From the NCBI GenBank assembly GCA_013368315.1, contig JAACJM010000022.1, positions 1-64,000 of the forward strand: a stretch of DNA of 64,000 nucleotides. Direction: 5' to 3'. The position numbers were made by a program, and so were the translations under genes. The DNA is from Tetrapyrgos nigripes (taxonomy: Eukaryota; Basidiomycota; Agaricomycetes; Agaricales; Campanellaceae). Under the pieces are notes generated by a model. The model saw nothing but the letters and a program-made list of their open reading frames with translations, did no database searches and was not told where the DNA came from. Below are positions 1-9,730 of this stretch, piece after piece (positions within the stretch are counted from its first letter, which is position 1; each line of letters begins with the position of its first letter).

Positions 1-969
1 CCGATCCCCTGGGAATATTCCTGCCCTGCTTGGGCACACAGGGATATTGCGCTTACATGTAACTACATTTATCCCAATCATATTAGTACACTGTAGTGTA
101 GTGGTACATAGATAAAAATTTAAATTGTTGTTGGGCTTTCCAAAAACTGGGCTATTCACGATCGGTGCATGCTATTAGGGGCTGCACCCTGGGAGTATCT
201 CCCTCCCTGCTTGGGTGCTGGCCCATTGCATCCATATGTTGCATTCATCATTATAAATATGCATCATAGTACTCTGTATGTAGTATGTAGGTAAATATAC
301 AGAAACATGCATAGATTTCTTTGGGAAATGCTCCGGGTTCAGGCCATTGCACAGTCCCTGAAAATTGTTACATCGCCAGGTTTCCGTTCCCTTACCCCTC
401 CTCACCTTTCACTTTCAAATCCATGTAGCAGTTACTCGGGTCAATCGAGAATCTTGACTCGGATTTATCGGCATATTCTGTAGTGCCGGTTTTTACGGGG
501 ATCAGGGTCGGGCATACCCCGCTCTGGTCCTTATGTGCGCATTCCCCCAATTTGTACACCTATACCAAAGCACAATCGATTGATGAGTTGTTCAGAACAC
601 TCTTAAGTGAATAAATGGTATTATCTTCTCTTCCTATGCATTGTTGGGTACTAAATGGCAATCTGCACTTGATCAGCAACAATTGTGGCTGAAAGAATAA
701 CCATCATTGTAAATTCTTGGGCATGTACAGTCCATACCAGCTCATTGTAGATGTATCAAGTGTGCATAAAATTCCTTGTAGGTTGCTTTCTGGACCCAGA
801 AAACAACTGCGCCAAGTTGCTATATGCATAGTTCGACGCTAATTCAGTGATCATTCGCAGGTATGACACGTTCTGACTTGATGAACGAATTTAAATAGCA
901 CCCAAAGGTCAAAGATAAGGATTTTACATGTATGAAGACTCAGCCGTAGGTATTGGTGCCAAGTGTCAC
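1..969. other. Non-coding, repeat-derived left edge
   Basis: No gene is supported here. Two stretches (about 1-40 and 170-215) are diverged inverted versions of the sequence at about 3165-3205, sharing the block GTGCCCAAGCAGGG followed by a TTCCCAGGG-like block. They look like ends of one dispersed repeat family. The rest is AT-rich and shows no convincing reading frame. Confidence 0.5.
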
Positions 970-971
970 TA

Positions 972-1180
972 CAGTGGGTCAAAAAATTGTCCACATGTTT
1001 CGCATTTTTGGAAAGATTGCCAATTTAAGCAATACTGAGTAGAGATATTAAAATGTGGTCAGTAATGGGCAGAAAGCCCTTGATAAACGCTACAATATTC
1101 TGTCTGTTTTGTCTTATTTGGCTTAAAACTCATGGAGATATGACTGATTTAAAATGGTATGTCATTTGGACAATTTTTTG
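972..1180 (+). repeat. Left terminal inverted repeat of the Tc1 element
   Basis: 209 bp matching the reverse complement of 2390-2598. The outer end (GTCAAAAAATTGTCCA) reappears inverted at the inner end (TGGACAATTTTTTGAC), so each terminal repeat is itself flanked by an inverted pair. This resembles the two-binding-site IR/DR layout of some Tc1 elements, but with inverted rather than direct sites. Confidence 0.9.
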
Positions 1181-1211
1181 ACATGCAAGTGAAAATACAG
1201 AAAGTGCTAGC

Positions 1212-2228
1212 TCAGTACTTGGTATGCCCTCCTTTGGCCTTCAACACAGCCTCAATCCTTCTAGGCATGCTCCTGATCAATTTCTGACAATCTTCTTCTG
1301 TGATTTCATCCCACTTTTCAGCTGCTCTGTCCCATATTTCCCAAACTCCAGAGGGTGCTGTGTCATATCCATTGAGCTTGTGTTTGAGGGTTGTCCAGAG
1401 GTGTTCAATGGGGTTCAGGTCAGGAGATTGAGCAGGCCAGCTCATGCAATGGATGTTGTTGTCTTCAAACCACTTGGTGGCCAGTTTTGACTTGTGTTTA
1501 GGATCATTGTCTTGCTGAAAAATGGCCACCTCTGGATCAACACCCAAAATATCCATGCTCTCCAGAAGGTTGTTCTCCAAAATGTCCACATACTGCTCTG
1601 CATTCATCCTGCCCTCCACCTCTGCCATGTTTCCAACTCCTTCCCACCCCATACATCCCCACACCATGATATTTCCTCCTCCAAATTTGACTGTTTCCAC
1701 CACATTTCTCTCTCCCAAGGATTCACCCTTCCTCCCCCACACATACTGCTGTCCATCTGACCCATATCGATTGATTTTAGTCTCATCTGACCAAATAACC
1801 CTTTTCCAGTCATCCACAGTCCAGTTTCTGTACTTCTGTGCAAAGTTTAAACGAGCCTTCCTGTGAGCTGCAGTGAGTTTGGGCTTCTTCTTCATTTTAG
1901 ATGTGTCCACATCATGCCTGAGAAGGGAATTTCGAATGGTTTGGGTGGAGACAGGTTGGTCAAGGAGGGGATTGATGTTTCTGGCCACTTCTGTAGCATT
2001 TTCAGCTTTGCCAGTGTTGATTTGTTGGATAGCAGCACGTTCATCAGTGGTAGACAGCTTTCTAGGACGCCCTGCTTGATGGTTCTCCTTGTCAGGATAC
2101 ATCTCTTTGGCCAGAGAAGCAATCTTTGACTTGGATACCCCAGTTTTAGCAGAGATTTCCCTGGATGAAGCAGAAGTTTGGAGGAGAGAGAGGATATTGT
2201 CTTTCTGGGTGGATGTGATGGGTCTCAT
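1212..2228 (-). CDS. Tc1 family DD34E transposase
   Basis: Cut-and-paste transposase that binds the flanking inverted repeats and inserts at TA sites. The 338-residue protein has an N-terminal helix-turn-helix, a GRPRK linker at about 53-57, a second helix-turn-helix (about 70-115), and the DDE domain. The catalytic residues are visible: D148 in WSDET, D240 in QQDNDPKH and E275 in NPIEHLW, with 34 residues between the last two (DD34E). An in-frame ATG 90 bp upstream (2316-2318) would give 368 residues. I prefer 2226-2228 because a TATA box lies at 2262-2269, between the two ATGs, and 338 residues is the usual Tc1 length. No stop or frameshift is present, so it may be functional. Confidence 0.92.
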   Translation of the reverse strand: MRPITSTQKDNILSLLQTSASSREISAKTGVSKSKIASLAKEMYPDKENHQAGRPRKLSTTDERAAIQQINTGKAENATEVARNINPLLDQPVSTQTIRNSLLRHDVDTSKMKKKPKLTAAHRKARLNFAQKYRNWTVDDWKRVIWSDETKINRYGSDGQQYVWGRKGESLGERNVVETVKFGGGNIMVWGCMGWEGVGNMAEVEGRMNAEQYVDILENNLLESMDILGVDPEVAIFQQDNDPKHKSKLATKWFEDNNIHCMSWPAQSPDLNPIEHLWTTLKHKLNGYDTAPSGVWEIWDRAAEKWDEITEEDCQKLIRSMPRRIEAVLKAKGGHTKY

Positions 2229-2261
2229 GATTTGATGAGGGCTATAGAACAACTGGATGCC

Positions 2262-2269
2262 CTTATATA
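2262..2269 (-). promoter_or_regulatory. TATA box of the Tc1 transposase
   Basis: TATATAAG on the minus strand, about 33 bp upstream of the preferred start codon at 2228. A transcript starting about 30 bp downstream of it would begin just before that ATG. Confidence 0.5.
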
Positions 2270-2389
2270 TGGTCCAGCTGGCAGCTATGATATCATTATG
2301 ATGTAGCCATTGCATCATTGTACAACTCCACTTATGATGTCATCTATGAGACATCACATAGTTACAATACTGATTTTGAAGTGGCAACT

Positions 2390-2598
2390 CAAAAAATTGT
2401 CCAAATGACATACCATTTTAAATCAATCATATCTCCATGAGTTTTGAGCCAAATAGGACAAATAAAACAGATTATTGTAGCTCTTATCAAGGGCGTTCTG
2501 CCCATCACTGACCACATTTCAATATCTCTACTCAGTATTGCTTAAATTGGCAATCTTTCCAAAAATGCGAAACATGTGGACAATTTTTTGACCCACTG
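2390..2598 (-). repeat. Right terminal inverted repeat of the Tc1 element
   Basis: Inverted partner of 972-1180. Positions 2521-2598 are a perfect reverse complement of 972-1049. It has the same inner inverted copy of the terminal motif at about 2390-2405. Confidence 0.9.
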
Positions 2599-3262
2599 TA
2601 TATGCCAGGGGGTCTAACAAGTGATCTATGCATTTGAGTCTTTGGATGATCACTTTTTTAACCAAGGGGGCTTTTAAGGCTCTGCCATTTTCAGACAGCT
2701 GTTTTATGACTGGATACCTTTAGATTACTGCTTTAAATTTTATTCAGCACATTTTGCCAACGTTTGGTGATTTTCAAAGCACTACATGATACCTCTAATC
2801 CAAGATGAACCTCCCAGATTGACCATTTTATGACAGATATGTATCAATCAACATGCAAAGCAAAGGATGGCCACAAGAAATATTCTCAAGCTACAAATAC
2901 ATATCTAGAGCCTATTCCGAACCTCTCCGAGGTGAAATATTCTCTATTGTTTCAACGCGAAGCGAAGTAAAGACAGAGATGGTGGAATAAGCGCCCAGGA
3001 AAAGCGCGGGAATATGCCATAAAGGGTTTGACCTATGTTCGACGTTAATTCGACATTTATTCTGCAATTGCTGCCAGCACAACTCTTGGCCACCACTCGT
3101 TGTCCACTTTGGTCTAAAGATTCATGGGTACAACGATGTTCCCTTTATGGGTCCAATAATGTATTGGCGGGTGCCCAAGCAGGGCAAAAATATTCCCAGG
3201 GTGTGGTGCCCCCTGCCCACAGCATCCTTTTGGCAAATCCAACAGCAATCTCAGTATCTACC

Positions 3263-3602
3263 ATTACAAGGCCAAATGAAATGAGGTTGAGTTTATTACA
3301 CTCGACTTCTGCTTGTGGCTATGCTTAAACGGTCCCGTCTATCCGTCCGATAAATGGGTTTGGACCGGAGTGATCCGTGGGGCTGTGTTTCTAGCATGCT
3401 GAAGATACAAAATATCCGCTCGGCAGAAAGGCGTACAGAAACACACTTTTTTACAGATATATCTTATATCAGTAGTAGTGATGTGATCTATCTGTCGAGC
3501 GGATATTTTGTCTTTTCGGCGTGTAGCTTTGTCTGACGGAAAGAAATATTAGTTCCGACGCAACAGGCGGCGCGCCTACTGCCGGCAAATTCCGTTTGCG
3601 CC
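3263..3602 (+). repeat. Interspersed repeat, TTACGAGGCC family, with nested MITE
   Basis: Begins ATTACAAGGCCAAATGAAAT and continues through a GGCTATGCTTAAACGGTCCC block, a TTTGGACCGGAG block and a GAAATATTAGTTCC block. The same blocks occur in the same order, inverted, between 17070 and about 16290, which defines a family several hundred bp long. A small inverted-repeat element interrupts this copy at about 3398-3525. No coding capacity is visible, so it is probably non-autonomous. Confidence 0.65.
3398..3525. mobile_element. Nested ~130-bp inverted-repeat element (MITE-like)
   Basis: Two inverted arms share CAAAATATCCGCTCG (about 3408-3422) and CGAGCGGATATTTTG (about 3497-3511). In the related repeat at 16290-16405 the flanking sequence runs straight through, so this is an insertion. 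TAGC occurs on both sides (CTAGC before, GTAGC after) and may be a target duplication. Exact ends are uncertain by several bases. Confidence 0.6.
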
Positions 3603-3611
3603 ACACGATGT

Positions 3612-3890
3612 ATTACGAGGCCGAATAAAATGAGGACAAGTTTTCTACACTCGGTTTCTGCATGTGGCTATGTTTAAAGCCTCCCGATTTTCCCCGTCCG
3701 TCTTTTTCCGTCACTTGCCCCTATTATTAAGCTCCGGGCCGCAACTCTCACTGCCTTTTTTCATCCTCTTCGCAAGTTAGAAAACCTACATGATTCATTT
3801 TTATTTTCATTTCTTGTATTTTCAACATTACCTTCTGGCCTCGTACTCGCCATGCCTGGGCGCTGGCCCACAACTCTTTCATTACTTACA
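3612..3890 (+). repeat. Second copy of the TTACGAGGCC repeat family
   Basis: Starts ATTACGAGGCCGAATAAAAT at 3612 and keeps the TGTGGCTATGTTTAAA block. At 3838-3890 it carries the inverted form of another block (GGCCTCGTACTCGCCA, then CTGGCCCACA and TTTCATTA) also seen at 11961-12011, 16258-16300, 23572-23620 and 24271-24318. That block is probably the opposite end of the same elements. Confidence 0.55.
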
Positions 3891-3991
3891 TATGTACTAA
3901 TGTAATTTGTATAATAATACAGTAGTGTAGGGCAATATATATAGCAGCAATGGCACACGTGCAAGGAGTGCGGAAATATTCCTATGCATGG

Positions 3992-4237
3992 ATTACAAGG
4001 CTAAATGAAATGAGGCTGAGTTCTTTACACTCCGTTTCTGCATGTGGCAGTGCATATTCATCCCATCTCCTCCCGTGCTGTTGTTTTCCGGTTTCCTCCT
4101 TGCCAATATCTGCACCTGTATTTCTTAACATGACTAATTATCTTGGCGGTGTGTCATTGAGGGGTTCAAGACAAGGATTATAGGAGAATCACCCTGGGTA
4201 TAATTTGCATGAAATGAACGAGGCGAGGCTCAGCAGC
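3992..4237 (+). repeat. Long inverted repeat, left copy (partner 14585-14831)
   Basis: This ~246-bp block starts with the family terminus ATTACAAGGCTAAATGAAAT and ends GAGGCTCAGCAGC. It matches the reverse complement of 14585-14831 along its whole length, including the ATTATCTTGGCGG and GAATCACCCTGGGTATAATT blocks. The pair either consists of two separate insertions in opposite orientation or of the ends of one ~10.8-kb element. Confidence 0.7.
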
Positions 4238-4239
4238 CA

Positions 4240-5300
4240 TGATGACTTACAAAATAGTCACTTTTCAGTAAAGTCATTGGAATATCTTGTGACTTACAAG
4301 TGCCTTACTCTGATCTGTCTGTCACACTGTATATTCTCCATTTAGCATGCTGGTTTTTTCCAGAGACTTATGAGATAGACTTTTAAAACCTGCATCTTGT
4401 AATTCCCTTGTAAAATCACAAGTCTTTCTAGGGCATTACTGTGACACAGCTGTCTCTCTGTAAATTCAGTGTAAATATGAGCAGTCTTACCCAAGACTTT
4501 TAAGTTCTACCTTCTGGTAAGTCCTTTGTAAATTTAACTTGGTTTACAAATTGTCTTACTGTGACATTATCTCACCTTGAAATACCCTGGTATTTCAGTT
4601 CTGTTTTACAGGAAGACATACTGTGACAAAAAAACCACCTTGTAATTCCACTGTATGCTCTTCAATGCTATACTGTGACAAAGCCTCACACTGAAATTCC
4701 ATGGTATGTCCTTGCAGCTTTTTGTAATACACTTGTAAGTCAAGCCAACTTACATATTGATTGGTTCCCCATAATACTTTTGTAATGCTCCAGTAAGGCT
4801 GAGGATTACCAGTGTTTGTAGTGAATGTTTCTTGTAATTCCTTCATAATACAGCTAGTCTTACAAGTGTATTACTGTGACTTGATTGTCACTTTGTAAAT
4901 TTCCTGCAGATTTTGCTTCCTTGTAAGTCCTCTGTAAATCTCTCTTGCCTTACTGTTTGTCATACTGTGATTATCTGTCACACTGAAATACTCCAGTATT
5001 TCCTATGTGTCTTACTGCATGACATATTGTGACAAAAAGTCACTCTGAAATTCCTGTGTAATTCCACAGTATATCAACCAAGGGTATACAGTGACAGCAA
5101 GTCACACTGAAAGTCCATGGTATTTCTTCGTGACTTACAATGGTCATACAAGGTTGTTCTAATTTTTTCTGTCTCTTGTAATACTAATGTATGACAAGGA
5201 GTCTTACATATTGATTGGCTTGGTGTAATACTCTTGTAAAACCTCAGTAAAGCAGAGGATTTACAAGTGTTTGCACCCAGTGCTGGGAGAGGCTGATCCT
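4240..5300. repeat. Degenerate satellite-like repeat with ~420-bp duplication
   Basis: Built from many diverged variants of short motifs such as TACTGTGACA, CTTGTAATTCC and ACACTGAAATTCCATGG. At larger scale, 4560-4830 is repeated at about 4966-5280: TTACATATTGATTGG occurs at about 4751 and 5203, and the CACTGAAATTCCATGGTAT block at about 4690 recurs with small changes at about 5107. No gene is supported; open frames here are accidental. Confidence 0.6.
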
Positions 5301-5351
5301 GGGACAATGATGTACTACTTTACTATCATGTACATCGAGATGCCTCCCAGA

Positions 5352-5886
5352 CAGTATTGTCAATTAAGGGCTTAATAATGGTGAAAATTTTTCCTAAGGG
5401 CTTAAATAATTATTAACAGTTATTAAGGTAAGGGTATTTAAGGCTTAATGACAGAGATTTTTCGAAAAGTACAATTTACGCGCCATAATCATCACCAGAT
5501 CCTTCAAGCACTCCATCATCTGGTGGTTCATCAGAATACTTTGCTGCAAGAAGCTCCATTATCATCACCTCTTCATTATATGCTTGGCAATGTGCATGAG
5601 GAGCAATGAAGTCATTCCCCCCGAAAAGCTTGCCAAGGGTGAGTGGCAACCATTTGCGATTGACAGGCTGCACCATTGAGCTGGTGGATTTTTCAACATC
5701 CATATCTGAATTCTCATCCACATCCATTTCACCACTTTCCTCAGTTCCCTAGTCAACGACTCACACTAAGCTTGATTATTAAGGGTAGTTAAGGGTTAAT
5801 AAGGGTTAGGGCTGATGTTAAGGGTTATCTTAAGGGGGTTCTTAAGGCTTAACTTAACTTAAGGATTAAGCCTTATGACAACACTG
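5352..5886. mobile_element. Non-autonomous hAT element with 8-bp target duplication
   Basis: The ends read CAGTATTGTCA (5352) and, inverted, CAGTGTTGTCA (5886), typical of hAT transposons. The 8 bp CTCCCAGA occurs immediately on both sides (5344-5351 and 5887-5894), a perfect hAT-type duplication. Both subterminal regions are packed with TTAAGGG and TTAAGGCTTAA variants, the kind of repeated motif hAT transposases bind. The 535-bp element is too short for a transposase and must be mobilised in trans. Confidence 0.88.
5476..5727 (-). pseudogene. Residual reading frame inside the small hAT element
   Basis: An 83-residue frame ending in an acidic tail (EPPDDGVLEGSGDDYGA). It fills the middle of the 535-bp hAT element. 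The acidic C-terminus resembles the tails of fungal hAT transposases, so I infer a left-over last exon of the parent transposase, kept when the rest was deleted. That origin is not proven. The frame could not encode an active enzyme. Confidence 0.4.
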
Positions 5887-6445
5887 CTCCCAGACCCCCG
5901 GCACATCAGATCTTGGTCTTAACCTGGGTAATACACTCCTTGTCCTTTCATGGAGTTTCCATGAAGGACCTGTAGACAACCAACTTCAATACATTGGCTC
6001 TCTTAATATAAAATTCCTGTTCAGACTTTGGTAGTATTATCATCTACTAATGTCCCTGTATTTCAAAGTATAACTTGTGTAGGCAAAAAAATCGTGCTCT
6101 AACATTATGAATAATATCTTACAGCCATAGATTCAGTGTATAGGTGCCAATGCAACAGTACTCTTTCAAGCAGCTCGAGACCACCTAAGGATGTTTTTGG
6201 GTATACCCGCGAGTATCAAAATCATATACTGTACCTGTAACCAAGAAAAACTATACTCATATGAGTATGGGTTTAAACCATACCCTTTATACTTGAGGGT
6301 CAGCAGAAAAACCTCAGTATCAAAATACCATGGTAACCGTACCAATATATCAAAGCAAACATGAACTAGATGGGCACCACAAGTGAACAATGACAAGGTA
6401 AAATAAGATGGCACTACTACTGCTATGACATCAGAAACATTCAGT

Positions 6446-8744
6446 CTACAAGTCTGGCGACAACTTCTCTTTGCCCTTTCTCTTCTCATCCTCTGCAACC
6501 AATGCATCAACAACTAATTTATCATTGAACAGATCCTTACGGCTCCAGCTTCCAAAGTATAAGAATTTCTGAATGGAGAAACCTGACAGACAATTACAGT
6601 AAACACAAGAAGTTGGCAACCTTGCAAAAAGACTCATTCCACAGGTGTAGATGTAGCTGTCAGGACATGTTTCAGTGGTCAGCTCAGACTCAAGAAAAAA
6701 ACAAAGAGATATGGCTCACCAGGGACAGAATGATAGCCTAAAGCCATCTGTGAGAGGACAGGGAATACAACTTGCTTGGGCCACCACCAACCCAAGGGGT
6801 CTTTAGTGGTTTCAAGTGGCTGCAATAGATATTCGGCCAGTTCATCACAAGTTGGAGAGAGCTGAGTTGTTACTGAAACATCAGCAAAGTCAAAAGCATC
6901 AGACAGAGTACTTGTTGATGGTTGAGAGGTCAAGCCTGTCACCTAGCGCAATGTCAGACCCAACTATGATTATAAAAGAACAATAGATGACATACATTCT
7001 GATCAGCTGCCTGCTCTACTACCCTCAGACGATAAGCTTCATAGGCAGTACATGTCAAATGCTCAGCCTCTTGAATCCATGGTGTCTGCCAGTTACACCT
7101 CCAAAAGTAGTTGAGCTTCATGCCAGGATGAAGGATTGCTGGCAAAAAGGCAAACTAAAGAACCACTTACTCATAGAGATGCGATAGACTGAGGATTGGT
7201 CTGTCAGCGAATAATACCTGTTCAGTAGATTTTTGGCAAGCCAGAGACCAGTTTTGACAGATGGATGGAGCATGCGAGAGCTAGATGGAAGGTTTTGAGT
7301 AGTGATCAGGTCGTCAATCTTGTCCATGGTAGGAACGACACTTGAGATCAGTGAAAGTTGGTCATTGGAAAAGTGAACAGTAGCCTTCTTAAACACCTGA
7401 GTTGACCATTAGACATATAAAGAAGGGAAAAAAGAGAAATATATACCTTGAGGACATAACACAGATCATCCAGCATGTCCCATTCATGCAAGGTCAGTTC
7501 ATACTTCCGGTAAGGCAAGTCCTTTGCTCCAGTGATGTTGTCCACAGCTGCACAATACTTTCAAAGGTTGAGTTCCACCGAGTCTTGACATCCTGAGGGA
7601 TGAGACGAGGTTTGAGCTCATTCTTTTGACATACACGAAGCCAAGCAGGGAGCCCAATGGTAGTTGAGTGAATGATTGCAAAAGAAAGTCCATGAATCTA
7701 TAAATCTATCAGATCTTGATGAAGGAAAAATTGTTATACAAGGTACCTTTTTGACAGCCACTTTCAGCTTAAGACTCTCTCGTTCAAATATTTCCTTCAC
7801 TTCAGGGGACAACCTTCCAACCTCATCAACACTCTCTATGCTTGAGGTATCATCATGATCACTGTCAATGTCAGACTCGTCATCAGATAAGTCAAATGAC
7901 TGGAGACTGGGTAATGAATTGACATCATCAGCATCAACATCAGGAATTTGAAGGTTGTTGTGGATGGAGTCATCTACATGTTCGATTTCATCTTTGTTCT
8001 CCTCCTCTCCCACCACATCATCATCAGACTCAAGGAAACCACCCAATAACGTCTTTGCTGCCAAGTTGAGGGTATGATTGAAACATTGAACATGAATGGT
8101 TTTCTTGAAGGAGTTCTTGGTAGACTCGTCTAGGGCATCTGTTTGAGTATCATTTGACAAGGCATTTTCTCCAGTAAAAGAAAGAATCTGAGATGGAATG
8201 AGAACCCTGGAAGAGGTAGCATAGAAGGATATCCACATACCCTTTGAGCCAGCCCGAAACACATAAGCATCTGCTCAAATTCCTGAGCCATTACCTTGCC
8301 TGTGTGAGACTGCAAACAAACATGAGAAAAGCCACCTCGAAACAAGGTATAAACTTACCTCTGGTACCTCAAAGACATCTATCAGAAAAGAGAGAGTGGT
8401 TTCCCTTGGTATTGCAAGTGGACAGTCCAGGCAACAAACACACAATGATTGGGAGATGTCCAAGCATCAGTTGTAAAACTAAGTTGACCAGGATACTCCT
8501 ATGTAATGAAAGAGCCCAACAAAAATCAGTAAACAAGAAGGAAAAGGCTCACCTTGAGAAGGGTATGTATATGGCCAGACGCTGCATGGAATGCAGTATC
8601 GAGATCCTTGGCAACAGTTTGACAGTTCGGAAATGACGCCTGGGGTCGACCGGCAAGCATCAGCTCATGCAGTTTCTGGTCACCAACATTGCAAAGCTGC
8701 ATGGATGATTGACGAAGGGTAGCAAAACTACAGGTGTCATACAA
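6446..8744 (-). pseudogene. Decayed hAT family transposase
   Basis: Transposase of the fungal hAT superfamily, read as at least seven exons on the minus strand. In order: an N-terminal exon (8553-8744); an exon with FTTDAWTSPN (about 8359-8498); SHTGKVMAQEFE (about 8313 down); a long exon with CFNHTLNLAAKTLL and an acidic insert (about 8190 to 7745); the DVKTRWNST motif (about 7600); KIDDLITTQNL and LNRYYSLTDQSSVYRI (about 7396-7170); EAEHL; the dimerisation-region signature DPLGWWWPKQ with LSQMALGYHSVPG (about 6720-6800); and FGSWSRKDLF near the end. Intron boundaries are mostly GT-AG. Frameshifts at about 8380 and 7570 and the lack of an N-terminal BED finger mark it as inactive. Confidence 0.8.
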
Positions 8745-8890
8745 AGAGAAGGGTGGACAGAGAGTAAGGGAGAGAGGAAACAGAGGTCGTCATCATGGTT
8801 TGGGTCGAAGAGGGAAGAATGATGCATCGATGCTATGAGGTCAGAATTTGAAATTGAGCTGTGATGCCATTGCGTTACTGTGACTGGCCC

Positions 8891-9730
8891 CTATTCAGTA
8901 TAAATTGCCCAAAAATCATGACTGTTGTAAATATCTGCCACGTTAGGGTCTCTTATTTTTCCTTGTGATGCGAAATCAGTCATGGCAAAGTTAGGTAATA
9001 CTTCTACCTGGGATTGAGATATCTGAATGATATTGTCATCAGGTAGTTTACAGTTGATGCGTCTTGTATTTGGGGTAATTGGTACGACATTTAGAGGAAG
9101 GTCTTTGAATTGCACATCAGTAGGAGGTTTTTCCAATTTGACATACAGTACATCAAGCACTAGTTGACCTTGCTTTCCCTTACCAGTTTGCCAGCCATGA
9201 ACGGTGCCCTCTTGCCCTTTTGTTATACATAGCTCAGTTGCTCCATTGAAGCAGATCATCACAGGCAATCCTTTGCATAAAGACAGAGTTCCGGGAATCT
9301 GCATATTGTTGCTTGAAGGGCTTTGTTTCCAAAATTGATCCTGTACTTGGAAGTCTTTCTCTGTTTTTGTTTCTGATGATGAGTTTTTGAGGGAGGTTCA
9401 TCAAAAACAACTTCTTCGTCATCTGAGAAGAAGTGTGTCAGTGTTTGCCCTGTCTCTGCTGCAAATCGTTTACTCCCCAGTTCATTAGCTACATCCTTGT
9501 GTTCATTATATGTCAAAATTATTGAAGTATTCCGGAAACATGGGTTATCAATAGAGTGAGACTCAGTTGAAGGATTTGAAATCAAAGATCGCAAGAAAGT
9601 AATATCCTCTGTAGTGCATTGTTTATATCTCATGTTTTCTAGAGCTAAACGGAATTGTACATCCTTGTCATGGGACTCAGGAGTACAAATACCAGACATG
9701 AACAAGGTGGGGGTGGGTATGGGGTACAAC
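8891..9730 (-). pseudogene. Pif1-type helicase C-terminal fragment
   Basis: Two frames joined by one frameshift at about 9290 give the C-terminal part of a Pif1-like DNA helicase of the kind repeated in basidiomycete genomes and found in Helitrons. Visible are SGICTPESHDKDVQFRLALE, then TSIILTYNEHKDVANELGSKRF, then LPVMICFNGATELCITKGQE, and an SQVEVLPNFAMTDFASQGK region matching the part before the last helicase motif. The ATP-binding N-terminal half and the final motif are missing. No Helitron end (TC start, CTRR end with hairpin) was identified nearby, so linkage to a Helitron is inference. Confidence 0.65.

Larger units (their letters stand above)
972..2598 (-). mobile_element. Tc1/mariner transposon with 209-bp inverted repeats
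   Basis: The element is bounded by TA dinucleotides (970-971 and 2599-2600), the target duplication of this superfamily. Its ends begin CAGTGGGTCA. The inverted repeats run 972-1180 and 2390-2598; the outer 78 bp are identical and the inner part differs at roughly a dozen positions. It carries one intron-less transposase with all catalytic residues. Everything needed for transposition appears present, so this is the most intact mobile element in the window. Confidence 0.93.
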
